This document shows positions 24,580-32,994 of a DNA stretch of 44,999 bases, piece after piece; the first letter of the stretch is position 1, and each line of letters opens with the position of its first letter. The notes beneath the pieces were generated by a model. The model had not been told where the DNA came from, made no database searches, and saw only the letters and a list, made by a program, of their open reading frames with translations. This DNA comes from Labilithrix sp. (lineage in GTDB: Bacteria > Myxococcota > Polyangia > Polyangiales > Polyangiaceae): the NCBI GenBank assembly GCA_028287035.1, contig JAQBQL010000266.1, positions 1-44,999 on the forward strand. The letters run 5' to 3'. The position numbers and the translations under genes were made by a program.

Positions 24580-25539
24580 CTAGAGGCAGCTCGTCACGTG
24601 ACACGCTCCGCCGCGGCACTGCTGGACGCAGGCAGTCGGGCCGTCGCAGCTGACGGCGCCGGTGACCGCGTCGGCCACGCACGTGGGCGCGTCGCATTTC
24701 TGGGTGCAATCGGTGAGCGGGTCGCAGGCCTCGGAGCAGCCCTTGATGTCACAGCGGGCGGGGCCCGGCTCGTCACATGACGTATGGCACCTGGGGGGAC
24801 TGCAGGAGTAGACGCCGTTCTCCCAGACGCAGTCGATCGGGTCGCAGACCACTCGGCACGACGGCGCCGGCGGTTGGCAGTGCACGACCGGCGGCTGCCC
24901 GCCGTCGGACGGCGGGATCGAGGGGGTTTGGCACACCGTCACGCACTCCGGAACCTTGCAATAGGTCTGGCAGGGCAAACACGGCGAGGCCGTGCATACC
25001 GGACACTTGATCTCGCATTCGGGCTTCGCGCACTTCGCAACGCAGGTCGCCGCGGGCTGATAGAGCTCGCAGGTCGCGGTCGGTGCGGCCCCGCACGTAC
25101 AGGTCGGTGCAGGGCAATCCCACTGGCAGCTCGTGGGGTCGTCGGGCTTGCAGACGAGGGAGCAGGTCGGCGTGTCGCACTGGAGGTCGCACTGAACCGG
25201 CGGCAACTTGCAGGCGTAGGGGCCCGCGTCGGTGTCTGCGTCGGCGGCATCGGGGTCGCCTCCGGCGTCGGCGTCGGCGTCGGCGTCGAGTCCCGCATCG
25301 GCGTTGGCATCGGCGCTTGCGTCGGCGTCGGCATCGGCGCCTGCGTTGGCATCGGCGCCTGCGTCGGCGTCGGCGACCGACCCTGCCTCCCGGACGGGGC
25401 CGACAGGCGCGGCATCATCCGCCGCCGCCCCCGACCACGCGACCATGCCCGCCTCGTCCGGCGTCGCGAGCGTGCATGCGGTGGCGACGAGCGCCACCGA
25501 AGAGAACGCCAGTGTCCAGCCCCCAAGCAGATGTCGCAT
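24580..25539 (-). CDS. Cys-rich lipoprotein with Ala-Asp repeat spacer
   Basis: A signal peptide with lipobox (SVALVATAC, Cys22) anchors the protein. Residues 50-110 are a low-complexity ADADAGADA-type acidic spacer. The remaining 200 residues contain a Cys every few positions in repeated units such as CDLQCDTPTC, CKPDDPTSCQWDCPAPTC and CDPLTDCTQKCDAPTC, like short EGF/metallothionein-style or disulphide-stapled repeats. It is probably displayed on the cell surface and cross-linked by disulphides. Function is unknown. Length is 319 residues. It is divergent from the next lipoprotein gene. Confidence 0.75.
   Translation of the reverse strand: MRHLLGGWTLAFSSVALVATACTLATPDEAGMVAWSGAAADDAAPVGPVREAGSVADADAGADANAGADADADASADANADAGLDADADADAGGDPDAADADTDAGPYACKLPPVQCDLQCDTPTCSLVCKPDDPTSCQWDCPAPTCTCGAAPTATCELYQPAATCVAKCAKPECEIKCPVCTASPCLPCQTYCKVPECVTVCQTPSIPPSDGGQPPVVHCQPPAPSCRVVCDPIDCVWENGVYSCSPPRCHTSCDEPGPARCDIKGCSEACDPLTDCTQKCDAPTCVADAVTGAVSCDGPTACVQQCRGGACHVTSCL
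25240..25380. repeat. In-frame GCGTCG/GCATCG tandem repeat
   Basis: Some 140 bases are built from six-base units GCGTCG, GCATCG and variants, coding the acidic Ala-Asp spacer of the lipoprotein on the minus strand. Units are multiples of three, so copy-number change would alter spacer length without shifting the frame. Confidence 0.8.
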
Positions 25540-25684
25540 ACCCTGACTAACGGCGGCGCGCGCCGCCCGTTAAACGGAGAACGGGTGGGGGCCAATTGCG
25601 AAGGAAGGCACTCCTCCTCTACGCTGCTCCCTGCGCCTTCGCTCCCACCTACGTCCTCCCGGACGCCCAACCCACACAGGTCAA

Positions 25685-26530
25685 TTGAAGTCGCTGAAAC
25701 GATGGACGGTCGGCATGCTCGCGGCGCTGGCCAGCGCATCCTGCGCGGGCAGGTCGTGCCCGGTCGGAAGGACCGCCGCCGAGAACGGGACGTGCGTGGA
25801 CCAGCGCGTCGTCGACTTCGTGGCCTGCATCGATCGTGCGAACGGTAGTGACCGATTGGTGAGCAGCGGCACGAAGCTGTCGGCCGACGTGCGAGCGGCG
25901 ACCGTCGGCGTCGCCAGCGCGACCGAGTTCCAGCAGGTCGTGAGCACGCGGGTGTACGCGGGGAGCGACGCGCAGGGTCAGCAGATCCTCGCGAGCTGCA
26001 ACAGCTACGTCTTCGGCGCGGGCGCGCAAGCAGGCGGTCCTGCAGCGCCGTATCCGGCATCGCCGCGAGCCGGCACGGACGCGAGCTGTGGTGCCACGCT
26101 CGCCATTCCGACCGACGGCTCGTGGTCACTGCGGGAGCGCGAACAGTGGGCCGCCCTCGCCCGCCACACGCAGGGAGCGCTCGACGCCGCGAAGAGCTCG
26201 TGCCGCGCCACCATCGGCGGCCGGTTCGTGTTCGAGTCGTTCCGCGGCCACTTCGTCCCTGGCAACCTGGCCGGCCTCGACAACGGCGGCGTCGAGCACG
26301 TGCGCGCGCCCTTCAATGCGGTCCAGCAGATCTGCGATGACGGCGACATGCAGAGGAACGCGGTGCGCGGCCGGATCCAGTGCATCGAGGTCCGCTACGG
26401 CGGAAGCGGCCGTTCGACGTGGTCCCTCGACGGCACCGTCCTGCGCGGATCGATCAATCCGACGGGGGAATCAGACTTCGATTTCCGCGCCGCGATGCGC
26501 AGCCCGGAGGGCGTGCGGCGGGCGTTGTGA
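25685..26530 (+). CDS. Lipoprotein of unknown function
   Basis: TTG start (M-K-S-L-K-R-W) with AGGT four bases upstream gives a short signal peptide ending in lipobox ASASC. Mature sequence includes NGTCVDQRVVDFVACIDRAN, several Cys that could pair, and a C-terminal stretch VRGRIQCIEVRYGGSGRSTW with beta character. No family recognised. Length is 281 residues. The upstream region is shared with the divergent Cys-rich lipoprotein. Confidence 0.65.
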   Translation: MKSLKRWTVGMLAALASASCAGRSCPVGRTAAENGTCVDQRVVDFVACIDRANGSDRLVSSGTKLSADVRAATVGVASATEFQQVVSTRVYAGSDAQGQQILASCNSYVFGAGAQAGGPAAPYPASPRAGTDASCGATLAIPTDGSWSLREREQWAALARHTQGALDAAKSSCRATIGGRFVFESFRGHFVPGNLAGLDNGGVEHVRAPFNAVQQICDDGDMQRNAVRGRIQCIEVRYGGSGRSTWSLDGTVLRGSINPTGESDFDFRAAMRSPEGVRRAL

Positions 26531-26545
26531 AGGCCACGAAGCCCA

Positions 26546-26794
26546 TCACGGCTTGCGCGGGTCCGGCGCGCGGCCTTTTCGAGACGCGTATTCCGCCATT
26601 CCCGAGAGCAGGAGGGCCACCCCGCCGAAGCCGATCGCGGTGAGGCCCACGAGCCCCTCCATGCCGCTCGTGATCGCGCCGACGTCCGTGGTGGCCGCGG
26701 AGCGGGCCTCGATCAGGAGCCACGCACCGAACGCGAGGCTGAGCAGGCCAGCCACGTAGCCCACCGCGAGGAGGGAGCTTCGTCCGCGGCTCAT
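26546..26794 (-). CDS. Small two-TM membrane protein
   Basis: The 82-residue product has two hydrophobic helices (LLAVGYVAGLLSLAFGAWLL and MEGLVGLTAIGFGGVALLLS) and basic ends. Its ATG overlaps the TGA of the upstream Imm-5-like gene as ATGA, so the two are translationally coupled. Function is unknown. Confidence 0.65.
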   Translation of the reverse strand: MSRGRSSLLAVGYVAGLLSLAFGAWLLIEARSAATTDVGAITSGMEGLVGLTAIGFGGVALLLSGMAEYASRKGRAPDPRKP

Positions 26795-27342
26795 CCTCGT
26801 TCGCCCTGAGAACGCGATAGCGCCGCCTGGATCGCGCGGATGCTCGAGCCGAGCACGCCCGACGAAAGCAGGCCGGGACCGAGCGGACCCGCAGCATCCG
26901 TCCCCAGCGCCGGCAGTTGTTTCAGCGCCTGTCGGACGCGCTCGCTCATGTGCTCGATCTGCCAGGATATCTCCTCGGAGGCGGCATCCGGACGGTGAGG
27001 GGCGGCGAGGCCCGCTGCCTTCGCGGCATACGCCGCCGCGCCGAGCGCGTGCGCTCCCATGTGAGCGACACCGGAGGCTTGCGCCGCCGCCCGTGCGGCA
27101 GCGACGGCCGCCGGAGACCTGACGGCGTTCGCCGCCCTGCCGGCGACGAATCGACGGCGAATCTCCTCGGCGGCCGTCAGCTCACCGCGGGCAAATGCGC
27201 GGGCGCGGGCAATCGCATCTCGCGGTCGGTCGTCCGATGGCGCCTCGGCCTCGAACAGCGGAAGCACCCGCTCGGCGCAGTCCGCCGCCCAGGAGGCCAC
27301 GAGGCGACGCTCGGCCTCGGCGAGTGACTGCGCGGAAGGCAT
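26791..27342 (-). CDS. Imm-5-like immunity-family protein
   Basis: The all-helical pattern WAADCAERVLPLFEAEAPSD, RPRDAIARARAFARGELTAA, a run of Ala-rich helices ending HMGAHALGAAAYAAKAAGL, and a closing helix with WQ (EEISWQIEHMSERVRQALKQ) match the Imm-5-like putative immunity family. Such proteins are linked to polymorphic toxin loci, though many members stand alone. The tail after residue 150 is extra. No toxin gene adjoins. ATG at 27,342 gives 183 residues. It is coupled to the two-TM gene downstream. Confidence 0.7.
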   Translation of the reverse strand: MPSAQSLAEAERRLVASWAADCAERVLPLFEAEAPSDDRPRDAIARARAFARGELTAAEEIRRRFVAGRAANAVRSPAAVAAARAAAQASGVAHMGAHALGAAAYAAKAAGLAAPHRPDAASEEISWQIEHMSERVRQALKQLPALGTDAAGPLGPGLLSSGVLGSSIRAIQAALSRSQGERG

Positions 27343-27610
27343 TCCGACACTGTGGCATATCGTTGCGCCGAGAGAAGCCGGACGCGCGTGCGGCGGCGAT
27401 CGCAATCCTCGTCCTGACGCGCCGGGTGGTGTAGAAGGCGTTCCCTGGGGGAGACCGCGAGCCGCTCGAACTTCGTCACCCCCCGGAGTTGCTCTGCGCG
27501 CGTGCGCTCGATGCACCCCGGCCCCGCCATCATCGTCGTCTGCGCGGTCCCCCGACCATCTTTTCTCAGCGTCACGCGCGAAGGCGCCCGCGCGAACAGG
27601 ACACCCATTC

Positions 27611-29293
27611 ATGACGCAATCGACCTCGAACCGCCGCCGGAACCTCGCTCTCGGTGTCGGCGCACTCCTCATCGCCGGCGTCGTGCTGGGCCGTCGCAGT
27701 CTCACCGGCCGCGCCGCGGGCGGCGAAGGCGGCTGCGAGGGTCCCGACTACCGGGATCCCAAGCTCGGCACCGTGAAACAGAAGGAGGTCAAGGTGGAGC
27801 CCGGCCAGGTTCTGGCCGGAGCGTCGGCGGCGATCGAGGTCATCAAGATGATCCGCACCTACGTGAAATACGGCGAGCTGCAGATCACGAACGGCATGAT
27901 CCTCGACAAGATCAAGGCAGTTCAAGCCTCCATCGACCAGCTCAACGCGAAGGCGGACATCATCACGAACGGCCAGAACAAGATCAACGCGAACATCTTC
28001 AAATCGGAGACCATCGCGATCATCTCCGCGATCGACAACCTGTTCAGCCATTACGTCTACGTGAAGAGCAACAACGGGGATCTCGCGGGATTCTTCAAGG
28101 ACCTCCTCGCGGGGAATCCGAACGGCTACGGCACGCTGAACCTCGGAGACCTCGACGCCCTGGCCACGCTCGGCCAGGAAGGCCTGCCCTACCTCGCCGA
28201 CTACTACGGCGGGAACGGCGCGAGCGAGGCGGCGATTGTGGCGACCAACGACGTCGGCGCCTACGCGGCGAGCCTCCAGCTCCGCCTGTCGGAGGGCTTC
28301 TACATGCTCGCCCTCGCCAAGCGCGCTCAGGGCACGGACGGCGACTTCAGCCCGCAGGGGAACGCCGTTGCGCTGAACGACAAGCGCCTCGCCAATCTCC
28401 TCGATACCTTCCTCGGCGCCAATGACCGGATGAATCAGCTCGTCGTCAAGAGCAGTCACGCTGCGCGTGAAGCGGCGTTCACCGACTGCTCCGAGGAATA
28501 CTGTTTGAACTGCACGCGTTGGTCGTTCAGCGACTCGCAGGCGACGCCCCCGAAGAGCACGTTCCAATCCCAGTACGGTGGGATCGGGTCCGAGAAGCAA
28601 GCCTGCATCGTCGAGCGAACGCGCGCGTTCTACGCCGCGTCGTACACGGCGGGCCTTGCCACGATGAAGTCGCTCCTTGCCGCGCAGCCGACGTTCACGC
28701 ACTGGAGTGACGCGAGTGATGCCCCCGACGGTGGCGGCGCCCCGACCATCCACGTCACGCAAGCCAAGTATGGTCCGGGAGACGTGAGCCCGTTCCTCCA
28801 GTCCGCCATGGGCAACCGGGTCGAAGCGTCCTTCGTGGTGGACATCAAGAAGCTTGGTGAGACGCTGCCGAACGTCGCGAAGGACTTCTCCGTCACCCAC
28901 ACCTGCGGCACATCGGCGGTGACGAAGACGTCGACCCTTTCCGCCGAGGCGAATGGCAAGTCGGTCACGCTCTCGTGCATGCAGATCGACGTGAGTGATC
29001 TCGTCGGGACGTGGGAGGACCGCTCCGCGGGCGGGAACTTCGATGCCACTCCTGGCCTCAGGGCAAAGGTGACCGTGGTCGACGCAAATACCGTCCGCTT
29101 CGCGCGAGGCGACGGGATCGCGTTCTCGCTGAGCCGCTCGTCCGACCCGACGGTCCTCGACATCGGCAAGGACTGCATCTGGTACAACCTGCCTGGCTGG
29201 CAGACGGCTGCGATCACGCTCGACGCTCAGAGAAGGGTCGACTCGATCCGTTTCGCCTCCGGCACCGGCGAGAACTACCGGCGCGCGCTGTGA
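27611..29293 (+). CDS. Exported or membrane-anchored protein, helical N-half, unknown
   Basis: A basic start and hydrophobic helix (NLALGVGALLIAGVVLG, residues 11-27) give a signal anchor. Residues 60-200 are long amphipathic helices (for example AAIEVIKMIRTYVKYGELQI, KIKAVQASIDQLNAKADIIT), a layout seen in helical pore-forming toxins but also in other coiled proteins. Two Cys pairs occur in the middle (CSEEYCLNC). The last 170 residues are beta-rich (VTKTSTLSAEANGKSVTLSC and later strands). No family is recognised. Length is 560 residues. The next gene starts 22 bases on, so they form an operon. Confidence 0.7.
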   Translation: MTQSTSNRRRNLALGVGALLIAGVVLGRRSLTGRAAGGEGGCEGPDYRDPKLGTVKQKEVKVEPGQVLAGASAAIEVIKMIRTYVKYGELQITNGMILDKIKAVQASIDQLNAKADIITNGQNKINANIFKSETIAIISAIDNLFSHYVYVKSNNGDLAGFFKDLLAGNPNGYGTLNLGDLDALATLGQEGLPYLADYYGGNGASEAAIVATNDVGAYAASLQLRLSEGFYMLALAKRAQGTDGDFSPQGNAVALNDKRLANLLDTFLGANDRMNQLVVKSSHAAREAAFTDCSEEYCLNCTRWSFSDSQATPPKSTFQSQYGGIGSEKQACIVERTRAFYAASYTAGLATMKSLLAAQPTFTHWSDASDAPDGGGAPTIHVTQAKYGPGDVSPFLQSAMGNRVEASFVVDIKKLGETLPNVAKDFSVTHTCGTSAVTKTSTLSAEANGKSVTLSCMQIDVSDLVGTWEDRSAGGNFDATPGLRAKVTVVDANTVRFARGDGIAFSLSRSSDPTVLDIGKDCIWYNLPGWQTAAITLDAQRRVDSIRFASGTGENYRRAL

Positions 29294-29315
29294 AGCAGCG
29301 GCAGCTCCTGTCCCC

Positions 29316-30179
29316 GTGACCGACCCCGCGCGGCACAGCACGGTGCTCGCGGTCATCCTCGGAGACGAGGTGATGGCCGAGCGAGGGATGAAGCGGCATG
29401 CGCGCCTCGCGTTCGAGGCGCTCGTGCTGTCCGCTGTCGCGCTGCTCATCACGTGGCCGCTGCGCGGGGCCGAGGGCGGCGCCGTCGCGATGTTCCTCAC
29501 GTCGGCCGGGCTGGCCTCGCGCTTCGACGGATTGATCATCGAGAATCGTCGGCTGCACGCCGGAGGCGTTCGCGCGGACGCGGAGCTCGCCAATCGGCTC
29601 ACCGCCCGCAGCGTCCTCGCGCTCTTCCTCGGAATCTTCACGGCGTCGGTCGCGGCTGCGCTCGTCTTCGGGAGTGAACGTGTGGAGCGTCGTTACGGCT
29701 TCCTTCTCGAGATCACGGTGCCCAAGGAGCACTCGATCTTCACGCAGAGCTTCGGACCGCCGCTCCCGCTCCTCGGACACAACCTGCTGGTCCTCGCATC
29801 GGCGGTGGTTCTCGGGCTGGTGTATCGCAGCTTCGGACTCCGCATCGTGCTGGTGTGGAACGCGGTGAGCTGGGGACTCGTGCTCCCGATGCTGGTCGTG
29901 CGCGCGCTGGCCACCGGCGCGCACCATCCGGGCGCCCTCGCGGCCGGGACGCTCGTGGCCGTGCTCCCGCACCTCGTGCTCGAAGCGCTCGCGTACGTCA
30001 CCGCCGGTCTCGCCGCCGTGTTCGCCTCGCACCTGGTGACCGACGACCCCGCGAGCGGCGGCCCGAGCGCGGGCTCTTGCTCGAGGATGTTCGTCGTTTC
30101 CCTCACGCTGCTCGTGACCGCGGCCGCGCTCGAGTCCTACTGGGCGCCGCTCGTCCTCGGCGCATTCCGCGAAAGCTGA
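29316..30179 (+). CDS. SpoIIM-like multi-pass membrane protein
   Basis: About six membrane helices alternate with short loops. The segment LPHLVLEALAYVTAGLAAVF near residue 220 resembles the conserved His-x(3)-Glu helix of the SpoIIM/DUF95 family, integral membrane proteins often found beside transporters or membrane enzymes. GTG is used because the following codons have strong GC bias; ATG at 29,373 has a better ribosome site and is a real alternative. Length is 287 residues. Its stop abuts the stop of the convergent RtcA gene. Confidence 0.6.
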   Translation: MTDPARHSTVLAVILGDEVMAERGMKRHARLAFEALVLSAVALLITWPLRGAEGGAVAMFLTSAGLASRFDGLIIENRRLHAGGVRADAELANRLTARSVLALFLGIFTASVAAALVFGSERVERRYGFLLEITVPKEHSIFTQSFGPPLPLLGHNLLVLASAVVLGLVYRSFGLRIVLVWNAVSWGLVLPMLVVRALATGAHHPGALAAGTLVAVLPHLVLEALAYVTAGLAAVFASHLVTDDPASGGPSAGSCSRMFVVSLTLLVTAAALESYWAPLVLGAFRES

Positions 30180-31580
30180 CTAGAGCGCCACCCGCACCCG
30201 CTCGGGCGCGAGTCTCCAAGCGCGGAGGCGGTGGCCGGTGAACGCCTGGATGACTGCCATGTTCGTGCGCGCGTGGAGCGTGAGCTCGTTGCATGTGAAG
30301 CTGCCGCCGCCCGCCAGCGCGACCGGCAACATGACCTGATCGGCGAGATGGGGCTCGATGCTCGTGCCGCTCGCGCGCCACGCGAGGAAGGATTCGGCGA
30401 CGCCGCGCCCGACGTCCTCCGCCGGGACGCCGGCCTCGCCGAAACCGGAGAATACGTTGGTCACGCCGGTCGCCTCGTCGCGTGCGACGAGCCACATCGC
30501 ATTACCGGGGCCTGCGCTCTCCACGATCTCGCTCGCCATGTCGACCGAGCTGTCGCCGAGCAGCTCCGCCGCCGCCGCGAGCTCACGCCTCGCGATCCCC
30601 TCGCGGAGCCTCGAGACGATGGCGCGGAGCCGCAGGGTACCGAGCACGCCGCCCTCGCCGATGTGAAGGGGCCTCAGCGGCCGCTCCGTCGACGCGACCG
30701 TCATCACCATCTCACCGCCGCCCGCGGGGTAGAACCCCGGCCTGGCGAGCTCGAGGTCGATGTCGGCGCCGGCGCGGCGGACGAGCGGCAGCCACGCCGC
30801 TTCGAGGAACGGATGGGGAGGCGCCCATGCAGCGTGGGTGCCACCGCGAACCGTGATGCGGCTCACGCCCGCCGCCCCGGTCGCGAGTGCCAGCGGAAAT
30901 GCGAGGGTCTGCAGGACGAGGCCGACCGCGCCCGCGCTGCCGATGTCGAGCACGAGGTCGCCGGTCACGACGGGGCCCGGCCGGAACACCAGACGCGCGC
31001 TCCCCAGCGTCGCTCCTTCGATCTCGGCGCCACACGCGGCGGCCGCTGCCTTCACGGCGGTGAGGTGCTGCCGCATGAGGCCAGGCTTCTTCCGGCCGGC
31101 ACGGATGTTCTCGAGCACGAACGGCGTGCCCGTGGCCATCGACAGCGCGAGCGACGACCGGAGGATCTGACCACCGCCCTCCCCAGCGCTGCCGTCGATG
31201 ACGAGCGGCGACTGCTCGGTCGCTTCGTGGAGAACGACGGCGAGCGCCACGTCGATCTCCTCACCTCCCGCGGGCGCCTCGCTGCCTACCTCGGGCTCGG
31301 ACGCGGCGACGGCGATGACCTCGCCGACGCCCTTGGTCCAGACGTCGTTCCCCTCCGCGTCGCGGATGGCCAGGAAACGATGATACGGAACGAACACGGG
31401 GTCCGCGTCGTCGGTCTCGGGCGCGAGCTCGATGCCGGCGGAGCGGATCGCGCGGATGCGACTGCCGCTGATGGCCCGGCGGTCTCCGGGCGCACCCCGA
31501 TGGAGTACGTGCACCTCGAGCGCGTGGAGCCCGGCGTCGCGCCACTGCGCGCGGTTCAAGAGGTCGCGGAGCGTGGCCAT
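30180..31580 (-). CDS. rtcA: RNA 3'-terminal phosphate cyclase with N-terminal MJ1316/DUF504 domain
   Basis: Residues 1-80 (TLRDLLNRAQWRDAGLHALE, VLHRGAPGDRRAISGSRIRA, FVPYHRFLAIRDAEGNDVW) are the MJ1316/DUF504 (UPF0248) domain, proposed to recognise cyclic-phosphate RNA ends. From about 125 the RtcA cyclase follows: DGSAGEGGGQILRSSLALSM, GLMRQHLTAVKAAAAACG, RPGFYPAGGGEM and IEPHLADQVMLPVALAGGG with His411 as the expected AMP-accepting residue. RtcA turns RNA 3'-phosphates into 2',3'-cyclic ends using ATP. Length is 466 residues from ATG at 31,580. A TAGGCT -10 spans the stop of the upstream pectate-lyase-like gene. RtcB or the usual RtcR regulator is not in the window. Confidence 0.9.
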   Translation of the reverse strand: MATLRDLLNRAQWRDAGLHALEVHVLHRGAPGDRRAISGSRIRAIRSAGIELAPETDDADPVFVPYHRFLAIRDAEGNDVWTKGVGEVIAVAASEPEVGSEAPAGGEEIDVALAVVLHEATEQSPLVIDGSAGEGGGQILRSSLALSMATGTPFVLENIRAGRKKPGLMRQHLTAVKAAAAACGAEIEGATLGSARLVFRPGPVVTGDLVLDIGSAGAVGLVLQTLAFPLALATGAAGVSRITVRGGTHAAWAPPHPFLEAAWLPLVRRAGADIDLELARPGFYPAGGGEMVMTVASTERPLRPLHIGEGGVLGTLRLRAIVSRLREGIARRELAAAAELLGDSSVDMASEIVESAGPGNAMWLVARDEATGVTNVFSGFGEAGVPAEDVGRGVAESFLAWRASGTSIEPHLADQVMLPVALAGGGSFTCNELTLHARTNMAVIQAFTGHRLRAWRLAPERVRVAL

Positions 31581-31593
31581 GGTGCGCCAGAGC

Positions 31594-32994
31594 CTACATG
31601 GCATTGGCGGCGAGCGTGACCGGGCCTTTCACGGTGTTACCGATCATCTGGTTCGCGGTGGCCTTGACGACGGCGCCGCCGGACGCGGAGATCGCCACCC
31701 CCACGTTCTCTCCGAAGTAGTTCCCATCGAGCACCGCCGAGCCGGCACGGATGTCGATGGCCGGCTGGAACGGGTTCTGCCGGGTCATCGTGGAGCTCGC
31801 GAGCGACAGCTCGCCGATGCCATCCCAGCGGACCACCTGGTAGAGGCCCACCCAGCTCCCGTCGGAAGCGGTATGACCGCCGAAGAAGCTCGCGTTCGTG
31901 ATGTTCATCTTCGCGTGCAGCGGCCCGCGGTGCCAGACGGGGATCGGGTTCGGTGCCAGGATGCCGACCGCGATCAGCCCGTCGATGGTCCAGCCGGCGG
32001 TGTCGGTGCTCAGAACGTCCAGGCTCACGCCCGTCGTGTCGAACGCGATGCTGCTCATGTGCCCGCTGCTCGCTCCGCAAGGCAGTCCCGTCGTGCAGCT
32101 CGCGGCGGGGCTGTTCGTGAAACGCATTCCCGTCTGGTAGCCGAGCTCGAAGACCCGATCGACGACCTCTCCGGTGGCGAGGCGGAACTCGTACGCGGTG
32201 CCGGTCGCCATCGACGAGATACGGGTCGCAGACGTGCCGAGGACCTTCCAGAATGGCCAGAAGTGAACGTCGTCGAGTCGCCCTCCGCCCGTGCAGTGAT
32301 CGACGACCAGACCGAGGTGAATCGGCTGACCGAACACGCGCTGGATCAGGTGCCCGGCGGTCGCGTTGGTCGACAGATCGATGCCCTGCCAGGGATTGGT
32401 CAGCATCACGTCGATGACCGACACGTTCTCCCCGGCGACCCGGATGGCCCACGGATACATGATGGGCGCGGCCTGATCGACCTGCTCCGGATGGAAGACG
32501 GTGACCCCGCGAAGCGTCGCACCGGCGGCGAGCGTGATGAACGGCGCGCCGTGCGCGTTGTTGGCATCGGCCACCGCGTAGAGCACCGAGCCACTGAGGC
32601 TGTTGCCCTCGCTCACCGAGCGAAACACGCCCGCGAGCACGACGCCCGCCGGCACCGTGAGGTGCGTCCGCACGAGATACGATCCCGACGGCACGAAGAC
32701 GGTCGCCGACGACGCCGACGAAGCCGCGAGAGCTGCTCCGGCGTCATCGAGAGCGTGCTGGATCGCGGAGGTGTCATCGGTGACCGAGTCGCCCTTGGCG
32801 CCGTAGGGAGCGTCGCGCACGCTCACCGAGAACGGCGGCTTCGAGGGCGGCGCCGCATCGGGCGGCGAGGGGGCGTCGCACGGCATCCCGTGAACGTCCG
32901 ATGTCCCCAGGCCAATGGCGAGGATCGCGGAGATTCCCAGCGAACCGAGGATTCGTACGCGTCTGCGGCCATTGCGGCCATCATCGAAGCTCAT
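31594..32994 (-). CDS. Pectate-lyase-superfamily right-handed beta-helix protein, exported (copy B)
   Basis: The N-terminus has a basic start and a hydrophobic signal (ILGSLGISAILAIGLGTSDV). The domain opens with VRDAPYGAKGDSVTDDTSAI, the pectate_lyase_3 signature. Repeated strand-turn units follow (for example ATLRGVTVFHPEQVDQAAPI, GENVSVIDVMLTNPWQGIDL, GSAVLDGNYFGENVGVAISA). Relatives bind or cut polysaccharides or act as surface fibres; the active-site residues could not be assigned. ATG overlaps the TGA of the paralog upstream (ATGA), so they form an operon. Length is 466 residues. The RtcA gene begins 13 bases later on the same strand. Confidence 0.85.
   Translation of the reverse strand: MSFDDGRNGRRRVRILGSLGISAILAIGLGTSDVHGMPCDAPSPPDAAPPSKPPFSVSVRDAPYGAKGDSVTDDTSAIQHALDDAGAALAASSASSATVFVPSGSYLVRTHLTVPAGVVLAGVFRSVSEGNSLSGSVLYAVADANNAHGAPFITLAAGATLRGVTVFHPEQVDQAAPIMYPWAIRVAGENVSVIDVMLTNPWQGIDLSTNATAGHLIQRVFGQPIHLGLVVDHCTGGGRLDDVHFWPFWKVLGTSATRISSMATGTAYEFRLATGEVVDRVFELGYQTGMRFTNSPAASCTTGLPCGASSGHMSSIAFDTTGVSLDVLSTDTAGWTIDGLIAVGILAPNPIPVWHRGPLHAKMNITNASFFGGHTASDGSWVGLYQVVRWDGIGELSLASSTMTRQNPFQPAIDIRAGSAVLDGNYFGENVGVAISASGGAVVKATANQMIGNTVKGPVTLAANAM

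Noticed and set aside
25240..25380. CRISPR-like array
   Set aside because: Units are six bases, lack spacers and lie inside a lipoprotein gene coding an Ala-Asp spacer.
27572..29641. 689-codon minus-strand frame
   Set aside because: It is the mirror of the 560-residue plus-strand gene in GC-rich DNA; it is Arg/Val-rich with no domains, while the plus frame has a signal anchor and good codon bias.
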